A DNA stretch of 64,000 nucleotides, taken from Motiliproteus sp. SC1-56. GTDB lineage: Bacteria; Pseudomonadota; Gammaproteobacteria; Pseudomonadales; Balneatricaceae. Positions 26,492 through 34,861 of the stretch are shown here, one piece after another; the stretch's first letter is position 1; each line of letters starts with the position of its first letter. The notes under the pieces were generated by a model that worked only from the letters and a program-made list of their open reading frames with translations, did no database searches and was not told the DNA's origin. The DNA lies in NCBI RefSeq assembly GCF_017309075.1, contig NZ_JAEMGS010000003.1:124001-188000 (forward strand), read 5' to 3'. The translations under genes were made by a program, and so were the position numbers.

Positions 26492-27811
26492 ATGACTACC
26501 GCGCCCCAGGGCCGCACGGTCATTCACCGTGACGATCACATCCTGTCACGCCGTGACATGAGCGATAACGCCCTGAAAGTCCTCTACCGGCTCAAAGACG
26601 CCGGCTACGAAGCCTACCTGGTGGGCGGCTGCGTTCGCGACCTGCTGCTGGGCGAACACCCCAAGGACTTCGACGTCGCCACCGAAGCCACCCCCGAGGA
26701 AGTGCACGAGCTGTTTCGTAACTCTCGCCTGATCGGTCGCCGCTTCAAGCTGGTTCACGTGCGCTTTGGCCGCGAAATTATCGAGGTAGCCACTTTTCGC
26801 GCCGGCCACGATTCGCAGAACAACGCCCAGCACGGCCACCAGGATGACTCTGGGCGCATCCTGCGGGACAACGTCTACGGCACCGTGGAAGAGGACGCCC
26901 TGCGCCGCGACTTCACCGTGAACGCCCTTTACTACTCGGTCCGCGATTTCAGCATTCACGATCACGCCAACGGCGTCGAGGATCTGGACAACCGCACCCT
27001 GCGCCTGATCGGCGATCCCGAAGCCCGTTACCGCGAAGACCCGGTTCGGATGCTGCGCGCGGTGCGCTTTGCCGCCAAGCTCGGCTTCACCATGGCCGAG
27101 GAGACCGAGGAACCGATCTGCCGCCTGGCGCCGCTGCTGGGAGATATTCCCGCCGCCCGCCTGTTCGAGGAAGTATTGAAGCTGCTGCTGGGGGGCCGTG
27201 GCGAAGAGACCTTCAAACTGCTGCGCGAATTCAACCTCTTTACCCCGCTCTTCCCGGCCACCCAGCGCCTGCTGGAGCGGGGAGGAGATCAGGCCGAACT
27301 TTGCGAAGAGCTGATCATCGCCGCCCTGCGCAACACCGACAAGCGCATCAAGAAAGGCAAGAGCGTGACCCCGGCGTTTATCTATGCCGCCATGCTCTGG
27401 CACCCGCTGCAAGTTCGCATCGCCCAGCTCCGGGACGAGGGGTTGCCGCCGATTCCCGCGCTCCACCAGGCGGCCCAGGACGTGGTGCAGCAGCAGGTAC
27501 AGGCCACCTCGATCCCCCGCCGTTTCAGCGGCCCCATGCGGGAGATCTGGGAACTGCAGTTCCGCCTGCCCCGCCGCTTTGGACGTCGCGCCGAGCAGCT
27601 GGTGGAACACCCCCGCTTTCGCGCCGCTTATGATTTCCTGCTGATGCGCGAAGCCAGCGGTGAGCAGCTCGACCAACTGGGTGACTGGTGGACCCGCTAC
27701 CAGGAGGAGGACGACGAAGGACGCGCCGCCCTGGTCAAAGATCTCGGCGGACAGCGCCCCAAGCGTAAGCGCAAACGCAGCCGCAAGCCGCGCTCGGCCG
27801 ACAATGGCTGA
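26492..27811 (+). CDS. pcnB: Poly(A) polymerase I
   Basis: A nucleotidyltransferase that adds 3' poly(A) tails and so promotes RNA decay. The catalytic region is YLVGGCVRDLLLGEHPKDFDVAT, with the DxD metal ligands, followed by the tRNA-nucleotidyltransferase-like head (RDFTVNALYYSV, DPVRMLRAVRFAAKLG) and an Arg/Lys-rich RNA-binding tail (PKRKRKRSRKPR). I chose the ATG at 26492, with GGAG 8 bases upstream. The frame stays open to an ATG at 26375 that would add 39 residues including one membrane helix (LITGIVVASLPLVALIAVHL), but that ATG lacks a ribosome binding site. folK overlaps its end by 8 bases. Confidence 0.95.
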   Translation: MTTAPQGRTVIHRDDHILSRRDMSDNALKVLYRLKDAGYEAYLVGGCVRDLLLGEHPKDFDVATEATPEEVHELFRNSRLIGRRFKLVHVRFGREIIEVATFRAGHDSQNNAQHGHQDDSGRILRDNVYGTVEEDALRRDFTVNALYYSVRDFSIHDHANGVEDLDNRTLRLIGDPEARYREDPVRMLRAVRFAAKLGFTMAEETEEPICRLAPLLGDIPAARLFEEVLKLLLGGRGEETFKLLREFNLFTPLFPATQRLLERGGDQAELCEELIIAALRNTDKRIKKGKSVTPAFIYAAMLWHPLQVRIAQLRDEGLPPIPALHQAAQDVVQQQVQATSIPRRFSGPMREIWELQFRLPRRFGRRAEQLVEHPRFRAAYDFLLMREASGEQLDQLGDWWTRYQEEDDEGRAALVKDLGGQRPKRKRKRSRKPRSADNG

Positions 27812-28292
27812 AGTCCGCGCCTACATCGGCCTGGGCAGCAACCTGCTCAACCCCCTGATGCAGGTCAGCCAGGCCCAGCAGGCGCTGGCATCGCTGGCCG
27901 GCTGCCGCGAGGTCACCCACTCGCAGCTGTATCGCAGCGACCCGGTGGGCCCCCCCGGGCAGCCCGATTACATCAACGCGGTCACCCGCCTGGAGACCCA
28001 CCTCGCCCCCGAGGCCCTGCTGGATCGGCTGCAAGCCATTGAGCAGGCCCACAACCGGGTGCGGGGCGAACGCTGGGGACCGCGCACCCTTGACCTGGAC
28101 CTGCTGCTCTACGGCGATTGCGTGATCGATACGCCACGCCTCAAGGTGCCCCACCCGCACATGGGCGAGCGCAGCTTCGTCCTCTACCCCCTCGCTGAAC
28201 TGGCGCCGAACCTGGTGCTGCCGAACGGCAGCCCCCTGCAAGCGCTTTTGGCCCGGTGCCCTATGGGCACCCTTCAGCGGCTAGGGGTATAA
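27804..28292 (+). CDS. folK: 2-amino-4-hydroxy-6-hydroxymethyldihydropteridine diphosphokinase
   Basis: A 162-residue HPPK that transfers pyrophosphate to the pterin in folate synthesis. The start MAEVRAYIGLGSNL is typical. YRSDPVGPPGQPDYINAV and the signature RWGPRTLDLDLLLYGD, which binds ATP and pterin, are present, as is PHPHMGERSFVLYPL. It overlaps pcnB by 8 bases and leads into panB, as in Pseudomonas. Confidence 0.96.
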   Translation: MAEVRAYIGLGSNLLNPLMQVSQAQQALASLAGCREVTHSQLYRSDPVGPPGQPDYINAVTRLETHLAPEALLDRLQAIEQAHNRVRGERWGPRTLDLDLLLYGDCVIDTPRLKVPHPHMGERSFVLYPLAELAPNLVLPNGSPLQALLARCPMGTLQRLGV

Positions 28293-28349
28293 TCGGCGCC
28301 TATCGTCGCCTGAGCGACCCATCCATTCCGACAGCGGACGCAGTAAGCT

Positions 28350-29147
28350 ATGAAAAATACGACCCTGCACACCCTGGCGCAGATGAAGCGCGAGGGCGAG
28401 AAATTCTGCACCCTGACCGCCTATGACGCCTGTTTCGCCCAGCTCGTCGGTGAAGCCGGCGTCGAGGTGATCCTGGTCGGCGACTCCCTGGGCATGGTAC
28501 TTCAGGGCAATGACAGCACCCTGCCGGTCACCCTCGAAGAGATGGCCTACCACACCGCCTGCGTCAAGCGGGGCAACCGCGGCGCGCTGATCATGGCGGA
28601 CCTGCCGTTCATGAGTTACGCCACCCCCGAGCAGGCGATGGAGAGCGCCGCCGCCCTGATGCAGGCCGGCGCCCACATGGTCAAGCTCGAAGGCACCGCC
28701 TGGCTTGCCGACACCATCGAGCGGCTGAGCGAACGCGGCATTCCCGTCTGTGCACACCTGGGCCTGACTCCCCAGTCGGTCAACAAGCTCGGCGGCTACA
28801 AGGTCCAGGGCCGCGGTGATGCCGAAGCCCAACAGCTGCTGGCAGACGCCAAGGCCTTGGAAGCCGCCGGCGCCAGCGTGCTGCTGCTTGAGTGCGTCCC
28901 CAGCCCCCTGGCCAAACAGGTCACCGAGGCAGCCGAGGTGCCGGTCATCGGCATCGGTGCCGGCCCCGACACCGACGGCCAGGTACTGGTGCTCCACGAC
29001 ATCCTGGGCCTGACACCGGGACGTCCGCCCCGCTTCGTCAAGAACTTCATGGCCGAGGCCGCCACCCCCCAGGAGGCGCTTCGGGCCTATGTCGATGCAG
29101 TCAAGAGCGGCGCCTTTCCCGCCCCCGAGCACGGCTTCCAGTCATGA
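28350..29147 (+). CDS. panB: 3-methyl-2-oxobutanoate hydroxymethyltransferase
   Basis: A 265-residue enzyme of pantothenate synthesis that adds a hydroxymethyl group from methylene-THF to ketoisovalerate. Motifs are [44 protein letters not shown] and the [18 protein letters not shown] block. Length matches the family. Its TGA overlaps the panC ATG (ATGA). Confidence 0.97.
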   Translation: MKNTTLHTLAQMKREGEKFCTLTAYDACFAQLVGEAGVEVILVGDSLGMVLQGNDSTLPVTLEEMAYHTACVKRGNRGALIMADLPFMSYATPEQAMESAAALMQAGAHMVKLEGTAWLADTIERLSERGIPVCAHLGLTPQSVNKLGGYKVQGRGDAEAQQLLADAKALEAAGASVLLLECVPSPLAKQVTEAAEVPVIGIGAGPDTDGQVLVLHDILGLTPGRPPRFVKNFMAEAATPQEALRAYVDAVKSGAFPAPEHGFQS

Positions 29148-29995
29148 TCCGGGTCGGACGCATTGACGAGGTCCGGGCCAAGGTCGCCGAGGCCCGGGGC
29201 AAAGGGCTGCGCATCGCCTTCGTACCGACCATGGGCAACCTGCACCCGGGCCATATGAGCCTGATCGACGAGGCGCGCCGCCAGGGGGATTACGTGGTGG
29301 CCAGCATCTTCGTCAACCCGCTGCAGTTCGGCGCCAACGAAGACCTGGACAGCTACCCCCGCACCCTGGAGGCGGACCAGGCGCAGCTGGCCGCCAAGGG
29401 CTGCGACCTGCTCTTCGCCCCCACCGTGGAGGAGATGTACCCGGGCGGGGCCGGACTGCAGACGCAGGTCGATGTCCCCGAGCTTGGCCGTCAGCACTGC
29501 GGCGCCAGCCGCCCCGGCCACTTCCGTGGCGTCGCCACCGTGGTGACCAAGCTTTTCGGCATCGTGCAGCCGGACGTGGCAATCTTCGGCTGCAAGGATT
29601 TCCAGCAACTGGCGGTGATCCGCGCCCTGACCCGGGACCTGAGCCTGCCGGTGACCATTGTCGGCGCCCCCACCGCTCGCAACGAGGCGGGACTGGCGCT
29701 GAGCTCGCGCAACGGCTACCTCAGCGCCGAGGAGTTTGAGATCGCGCCGGCTCTCTACCGCACCCTGGAGGAGACCCGCCGGGCGATCGAGGCGGGCGAG
29801 AGCGACTACCCGGCCCTGCAAGCCCGGGCCAACGCAGCCCTGCAAAACGCCGGCTTTACCCCGGACTATTTCCACATCTGCCGCCAGGACGATCTACAAC
29901 CGGCCGAGGTCGCGGACCGGAAACTGGTGATTCTCGCCGCGGCAAAGCTGGGCGGCGCCCGGCTGATCGACAACCTCGCCTTCGAACGCCCCTGA
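29144..29995 (+). CDS. panC: Pantothenate synthetase (pantoate-beta-alanine ligase)
   Basis: A 283-residue ATP-dependent ligase that joins pantoate and beta-alanine. It contains [14 protein letters not shown] (the HxGH nucleotide-binding motif), [23 protein letters not shown] and the LSSRNGYLS loop (KMSKS-like position). The ATG overlaps panB by 4 bases. panD does not follow. Confidence 0.97.
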   Translation: MIRVGRIDEVRAKVAEARGKGLRIAFVPTMGNLHPGHMSLIDEARRQGDYVVASIFVNPLQFGANEDLDSYPRTLEADQAQLAAKGCDLLFAPTVEEMYPGGAGLQTQVDVPELGRQHCGASRPGHFRGVATVVTKLFGIVQPDVAIFGCKDFQQLAVIRALTRDLSLPVTIVGAPTARNEAGLALSSRNGYLSAEEFEIAPALYRTLEETRRAIEAGESDYPALQARANAALQNAGFTPDYFHICRQDDLQPAEVADRKLVILAAAKLGGARLIDNLAFERP

Positions 29996-30180
29996 CCCTC
30001 CCGGCACCTCGCCTTAGCGGCTGCACAAAGCGGCCGCTGGCGAACGCCACCGATACCTGTTAATTTCCCAACCCCGGCAATAAGAAAGCGGCTTCCGGTG
30101 AGCCCGGACCCGCTCTGTTGCTGCGCAATATGGATTCTTTTATCCTGTTGCCCTTTGACCAGTTAAGGATGAGGCGTTTT

Positions 30181-31359
30181 ATGCGTGATGTCGTAATCGT
30201 TGCAGCGGGCCGCACGGCTATCGGTGCTTTCAATGGATCCCTCTCTTCACTTCCCGCCAGCAAGCTGGGCGAGATCGTAATCAAAGGCCTGCTGGAGAAG
30301 TCCGGCATCGCCCCCGAGCAGATCAACGAGGTGATTCTCGGCCAGGTACTCACCGCCGGCTGTGGCCAGAACCCCGCCCGCCAGGCCTCCATCAACGCAG
30401 GTCTCCCCCAGTCCACCCCCGCCATGACCATCAACAAGGTCTGCGGCTCCGGGCTCAAGGCGGTGCAGATGGCCGCCCAGGCCATCATGCTGGGCGACGC
30501 CGAGATGATCATCGCCGGCGGCCAGGAGAGCATGAGCCAGTCCGGGCACTACCTGCCCAACTCCCGCAACGGCCAGAAGATGGGCAACTGGAACATGGTC
30601 GACACCATGGTTCACGACGGCCTCTGGGATGCCTTCAACAACTACCACATGGGCATCACCACCGAGAACATCGTCGACAAATACGGCTTCACCCGGGAAG
30701 CCCAGGACGCCTTCGCCGCCGCCTCCCAGAACAAGGCCGAGGCCGCCCTCAAGGCCGACCGCTTCGCCGACGAAATCATTCCGGTGGTGATTCCCCAGCG
30801 CAAGGGCGACCCCGTCGTCTTTGACAAGGACGAGCAGCCCCGCCCCGGCGTCACCGCCGAGGCCCTGGGCAAACTGCGCCCGGCGTTCAAGAAGGATGGC
30901 ACCGTTACCGCCGGTAACGCCTCCACCATCAACGACGGCGCCGCCGCCGTCATCGTCTGCAGCGCCGACAAGGCCAAGGAGCTGGGGCTGACCCCGCTGG
31001 CCACCATCAAGGCCTACGCCAACGCCGGCGTCGACCCCGCCATCATGGGCACCGGCCCCATCAGTGCCACCAAGGCCGCCCTCGCGCGCGCCGGCTGGAC
31101 CGTTGACGACCTGGACCTGATCGAAGCCAACGAAGCCTTCGCCGCCCAGGCCATGTCCGTCAACCAGGACCTGGAGTGGGATACCGACAAGGTCAACGTC
31201 AACGGCGGCGCCATCGCCCTGGGTCACCCCATCGGCGCCTCCGGCTGCCGCGTGCTGGTCACCCTGCTGCACGAAATGGCCAAGCGCGACGCCAAGAAGG
31301 GCCTGGCCACCCTCTGCATCGGCGGCGGCATGGGCACCGCCCTGGCAGTGGAGCGCTAA
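30181..31359 (+). CDS. Acetyl-CoA acetyltransferase (thiolase)
   Basis: A 392-residue biosynthetic-type thiolase that condenses or cleaves acetoacetyl-CoA. The nucleophile is Cys88 in [10 protein letters not shown]. The catalytic His is in [14 protein letters not shown], and the second Cys is in [22 protein letters not shown] is also present. The start at 30181 follows GAGG by 6 bases. It stands alone, with a strong terminator downstream, and no phaB or phaC is adjacent. It could serve ketone-body, PHB or aromatic-CoA metabolism. Confidence 0.94.
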   Translation: MRDVVIVAAGRTAIGAFNGSLSSLPASKLGEIVIKGLLEKSGIAPEQINEVILGQVLTAGCGQNPARQASINAGLPQSTPAMTINKVCGSGLKAVQMAAQAIMLGDAEMIIAGGQESMSQSGHYLPNSRNGQKMGNWNMVDTMVHDGLWDAFNNYHMGITTENIVDKYGFTREAQDAFAAASQNKAEAALKADRFADEIIPVVIPQRKGDPVVFDKDEQPRPGVTAEALGKLRPAFKKDGTVTAGNASTINDGAAAVIVCSADKAKELGLTPLATIKAYANAGVDPAIMGTGPISATKAALARAGWTVDDLDLIEANEAFAAQAMSVNQDLEWDTDKVNVNGGAIALGHPIGASGCRVLVTLLHEMAKRDAKKGLATLCIGGGMGTALAVER

Positions 31360-31436
31360 GGGCCAACCGCCCGGCATTCACTCAAAAGGCCGCTTCGGCT
31401 AAGCCATTTGCCTTTTACGGGTAAATGAACAAAAAA

Positions 31437-31466
31437 GAACCCCGCTTCGCGGGGTTCTTTTGTTTT
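31437..31466 (+). terminator. Intrinsic terminator after the thiolase gene
   Basis: GAACCCCGC-TTC-GCGGGGTTC is a perfect 9-bp stem with a 3-base loop followed by TTTTGTTTT, with an A-run on the left. It can work in both directions between the thiolase and the convergent DUF1127 gene. Confidence 0.92.
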
Positions 31467-31520
31467 CGGGGCTGTCTTTGCAACCGAGGCAGAGCTCAAC
31501 TCCTACTGCTCAGGGGCATG

Positions 31521-31736
31521 TCACTGTCGCCAGAAAGGTTTGGACGCCTCTTCCAGCGCCTCCCCTCGGCTGATGCCGATATCCTTGAGTTCGTGGGGCG
31601 TCAGCCCCAGAAGCTGCTTTCGCGTGCGCCAGTTCTGGTACCAGCGCCGTAGCCGTTGACGCAGCGAAACGGACACCGGTACTGAAGCGCGATGACATGA
31701 ATAAGCTTTGCTATTGCACTGTGTATAAACCGACAT
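31521..31736 (-). CDS. DUF1127 domain protein
   Basis: A 71-residue basic protein. The C-terminal half has the DUF1127 pattern LRRWYQNWRTRKQLLGLTPHELKDIGISRGEA. Small Arg-rich DUF1127 proteins have been linked to RNA binding and to phosphate, carbon and stress control in alphaproteobacteria; the role here is unknown. It is divergent from a LysR-type regulator across 114 bases, so that regulator is the likely controller. Confidence 0.85.
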   Translation of the reverse strand: MSVYTQCNSKAYSCHRASVPVSVSLRQRLRRWYQNWRTRKQLLGLTPHELKDIGISRGEALEEASKPFWRQ

Positions 31737-31850
31737 GATCCTTATCTCCCTGTTTGCCTAGAAAAGCCATAATTGCAAGCACGAGAGAGCGCGACAAACG
31801 ATTAAACCCGACACATAATTAAGGCCAGCTTATTCATAGAGAACCATGCC

Positions 31851-32774
31851 ATGCGCCGTATGCCCAACCTCAAGGCCTTGCAGGCGTTCCGCCATGCCGG
31901 GGAGCAACTGAGCTTCAAAGCCGCCGCGGAACGGCTGAACGTCACCCAGGCGGCCATCAGCCAGCAGATCAAGGCGCTAGAAAACCAGCTCGGCACCAAG
32001 CTGTTTCATAGAATGACTCGTGAAGTGGCGCTGACCGCTGAGGGGAAGCAACTGCTCAGCGCCGTATCCCAGGGCTTTGCCACGTTGGAGCAGGGGGTTG
32101 CGCAGCTGATGGTGGACCCCAACCCTGGGCAACTGAACATCAGCACCCTGCCCTCCTTCGCCAGTCGCTGGCTGGTGCCACGGCTGGGACGCTTTCAGCA
32201 AGCGGCGCCGGAACTGACCGTCAGTCTGTCGCCTTCGCTGAGCCTGGCCTCGTTTGACGGGCAGAACCTCGATGTGGCTGTTCGGTTCGGAGAGGGAGAC
32301 TATCCCGGACTGAAAACCGTCAAGCTGTTCGAGGAGTACCTGGTACCGGTCTGCCACCCGAGTTTGCTCGACACCCGCCGGCCGCTGGAGGCCCAGCTTC
32401 CCGAACTGGCGCTGCTCACCGACGATGCCCCCGACATGGTGTCGGTATGGGAGGAGTTTGAGGGCCAGTCAGGAATACCCCTTCGCCACGAGTCCGCCCG
32501 GCTGCACGTGACCGACTCCAACATGCTGGTCGAAGCCGTGCTCGCCGGACAGGGGCTGAGCCTGCTCCGGTTCAGCCTGATCCACGAACTGCTGGCCCTT
32601 GGGCAGCTGGTCTGCCCGCTGCCGCTGTGGCTGAAATCCCGCTATGACTACTACCTGGCGGCCCCGCCCGCCCATTTCAAACGCCCAAAGATTCGACGCT
32701 TTGAGCAGTGGCTGCGGAGCGAGTTCGCGACAAGTCAGGAGGCGTGGCAGGCGTTTCAAGAGGCGTTTAAATAA
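31851..32774 (+). CDS. LysR family transcriptional regulator (GcvA-like)
   Basis: A 307-residue regulator. The N-terminal winged helix-turn-helix is LKALQAFRHAGEQLSFKAAAERLNVTQAAISQQIKALE. The effector domain begins at INISTLPSFASRWLVPRLGRF, which is typical of the GcvA/AmpR subgroup. It is divergent from the DUF1127 gene, and the 114-base gap should contain its operator. The effector is unknown. Confidence 0.9.
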   Translation: MRRMPNLKALQAFRHAGEQLSFKAAAERLNVTQAAISQQIKALENQLGTKLFHRMTREVALTAEGKQLLSAVSQGFATLEQGVAQLMVDPNPGQLNISTLPSFASRWLVPRLGRFQQAAPELTVSLSPSLSLASFDGQNLDVAVRFGEGDYPGLKTVKLFEEYLVPVCHPSLLDTRRPLEAQLPELALLTDDAPDMVSVWEEFEGQSGIPLRHESARLHVTDSNMLVEAVLAGQGLSLLRFSLIHELLALGQLVCPLPLWLKSRYDYYLAAPPAHFKRPKIRRFEQWLRSEFATSQEAWQAFQEAFK

Positions 32775-32991
32775 CAAAGCTTTTGCAGCAGCAACGTGAA
32801 AGGGCCGCCGTGTTGGCGAGGGTCCCGCGAGAGAGAGTGCCAGAATCCCTCATGTCGAATCCTGGATACAGCCGCAGCTTAGCGGGATGTCCCCGGTTTC
32901 GTGGCTCGCTTCGCCCTGCGTGAGTCGCTTTACCCTAAATAGCCCCGCGGTATACCTTTATAGGCCAACAAATTCCAACTGGCAGTACGCA

Positions 32992-33270
32992 ATGAAACCG
33001 CAACTCAGAAAGCTGTTCTGGCCCATTCTCAGTCTCTTTGAGACGGACGCGCCTCCCACCCATTACAGACCCTCCCACCGCACCATTCTTAATGTCGTCG
33101 GCACCTTGTTCATGCTTCTTTCGTTGGGCTCGGCATCCGCTGTGATCTACACGGGGCAACTGGAAGCCATCCTGCCGGTTATCGTGTTTTTCTGTATTGG
33201 TTCGGTCGCGCTGATCGTTGGCGCACTGGGCTCAGATGGTGCCGTGTCGCGTATCTGGGGAAAAAGGTAG
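32992..33270 (+). CDS. Small membrane protein, unknown
   Basis: A 92-residue protein with an N-terminal soluble segment of about 30 residues and two predicted membrane helices (LNVVGTLFMLLSLGSASAVIY and ILPVIVFFCIGSVALIVGALG). I chose the ATG at 32992 because the frame upstream of it reads like noncoding sequence. No ribosome binding site is evident, and no family is recognised. Confidence 0.55.
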   Translation: MKPQLRKLFWPILSLFETDAPPTHYRPSHRTILNVVGTLFMLLSLGSASAVIYTGQLEAILPVIVFFCIGSVALIVGALGSDGAVSRIWGKR

Positions 33271-33339
33271 GCTCGCCAACGACCGACCCGCGGGGTCAGC
33301 GCCCCGCGCGGTAATCCCCGCATTGGCGGCATACTCCGG

Positions 33340-34665
33340 TCAGTGAAACACTTCCACCTGTGCCACCCGGTTGTAACTCACCGGCAACAGGGCCTCGCCG
33401 TTGCCCACGTTCTGCAGCAACCGAAGCCCCCAGCGCGAGGTGGAAACCAATACCCCCTCCATACGCCGGCCGTTGTGGGTGGTGACCTTGACCCGCCCCC
33501 CGTGGTGTTGATCCAGGGCCCGGGTCGGCACCGGCTTGAAGCGGGGCCGCACCACAGCCTCCGGCTTTTTCGTCGCGCCGGCCTGAGCCCCCAGCAAGGC
33601 GCTGCTCACCGCGGCAGATTCGCCTGAAGCTTGTTTTTCAAGAGTGGCCGGTGGGTCGGTGCTGGCGTTGTCATTGTCGTCGAGCGCTTCGGCGACCGGC
33701 GCGACCCAGCCCAGCCCCAGCGGGCTAACCGGCTCACCGTTGACCGTCAGCCCGATATCCAGCACCTGCAGCAACTGACCGGGGCTGTATAGGAGCAGCG
33801 TCTGCAGCGCAACGGGACTGGCCGCGTGAAACACCACTTCGAAACTTCCCTCCCCGGCTGCGAACTTCTGGTAGGCGGGAACCACGGTGTCGCTGAACGA
33901 GAAGCCCTGGGCGCGGTAACCGGTCACCACGGCAGCGGCGTGGCGAGCCACGAAGTCATCGACCGACTCGTCATTGAGCCGAGCGCAGTAGCGGTTTCGT
34001 CGTTCGTTGAACGACTGATCCTGATAGGCGAGTGACAAGCCACCGAAGCGCAGCTCCGAGACGGTGGCCAGCGCCTTGCGGTCCAACGCGCCGACACCCA
34101 GATCAATTTCGGTTTGCACACTGATGCGCGCAACTTCCGGTAGGGTCGTTATCAGTTCGAGCGTGACGAACTCGCTCACAGGATCGAACGCATAACCGAA
34201 CTCAACATCCGCCTCCAGCTTCGGGTAGCCCAGCGCCTTCATCAGCGCTGCGCCGGTGGCCGCCTGGGTGCAGCCCAGCGTGGCGCCGGCGGGCGGATAC
34301 TGAAGATAGCCCTGAAAAAGCTCCTGAGTAGCGGTGTCGAGCGCAACCCCTTTCAGCTCAAACGACAACCGTTCCGGCAGGCTTTCCTGCCCGCCCGCCT
34401 CAAGGAACGAGGTCCAGCTGTCGGCCTTGGCCCGTATCGCGCCCACAGCCACCGGCGTTGCCTGCCCCTTGGGGAAGATCCGCACCCCTTCAATGCCGGC
34501 GATGCCGTCAAAATCGGCGATGATGTGCTCGTAATCCACCGCGGCGAAAGGTGCGGCCTGTTCGATCCAGCCGTCCACGGTGGTTTTGACCTGGTACCAG
34601 TAGGCCGCTTTCACGGTGGCAAAGCCGAGGGCCGGCACCAGGAAGGGGAGTAGGAGTTTTCTCAT
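33340..34665 (-). CDS. Hypothetical envelope protein with C-terminal Sm-like segment
   Basis: A protein of about 441 residues. An N-terminal signal or anchor (MRKLLLPFLVPALGFATVKAAYW) leads into a large region with alternating beta strands and repeated statements of the type 'hydrophobic-charged' typical of periplasmic barrels. A Pro/Ala/Ser-rich linker follows near residues 340-385. The last 55 residues (GGRVKVTTHNGRRMEGVLVS and on to VSYNRVAQVEVF) look like a small SH3/Sm-type beta barrel. I do not recognise the main domain. An in-frame ATG at 34695 is an alternative start. Confidence 0.65.
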   Translation of the reverse strand: MRKLLLPFLVPALGFATVKAAYWYQVKTTVDGWIEQAAPFAAVDYEHIIADFDGIAGIEGVRIFPKGQATPVAVGAIRAKADSWTSFLEAGGQESLPERLSFELKGVALDTATQELFQGYLQYPPAGATLGCTQAATGAALMKALGYPKLEADVEFGYAFDPVSEFVTLELITTLPEVARISVQTEIDLGVGALDRKALATVSELRFGGLSLAYQDQSFNERRNRYCARLNDESVDDFVARHAAAVVTGYRAQGFSFSDTVVPAYQKFAAGEGSFEVVFHAASPVALQTLLLYSPGQLLQVLDIGLTVNGEPVSPLGLGWVAPVAEALDDNDNASTDPPATLEKQASGESAAVSSALLGAQAGATKKPEAVVRPRFKPVPTRALDQHHGGRVKVTTHNGRRMEGVLVSTSRWGLRLLQNVGNGEALLPVSYNRVAQVEVFH

Positions 34666-34861
34666 AGCCGGCCCGTTTACGGCAACTGCGCGCACCCGCG
34701 TAAATTATTCGGGGCAGGTGCGCCTGAAATCATCTGAATCAAGGCATTACACCCCCTGGCTCCGAGTGAGTCAAATAGGGTTTGGAGTGGCGACAGGGTG
34801 TTGAAAACAGCAATACTCGGCGGCGCTCGAAATAGCGTGCACAAGGTCGCGAGCGGCCCCC

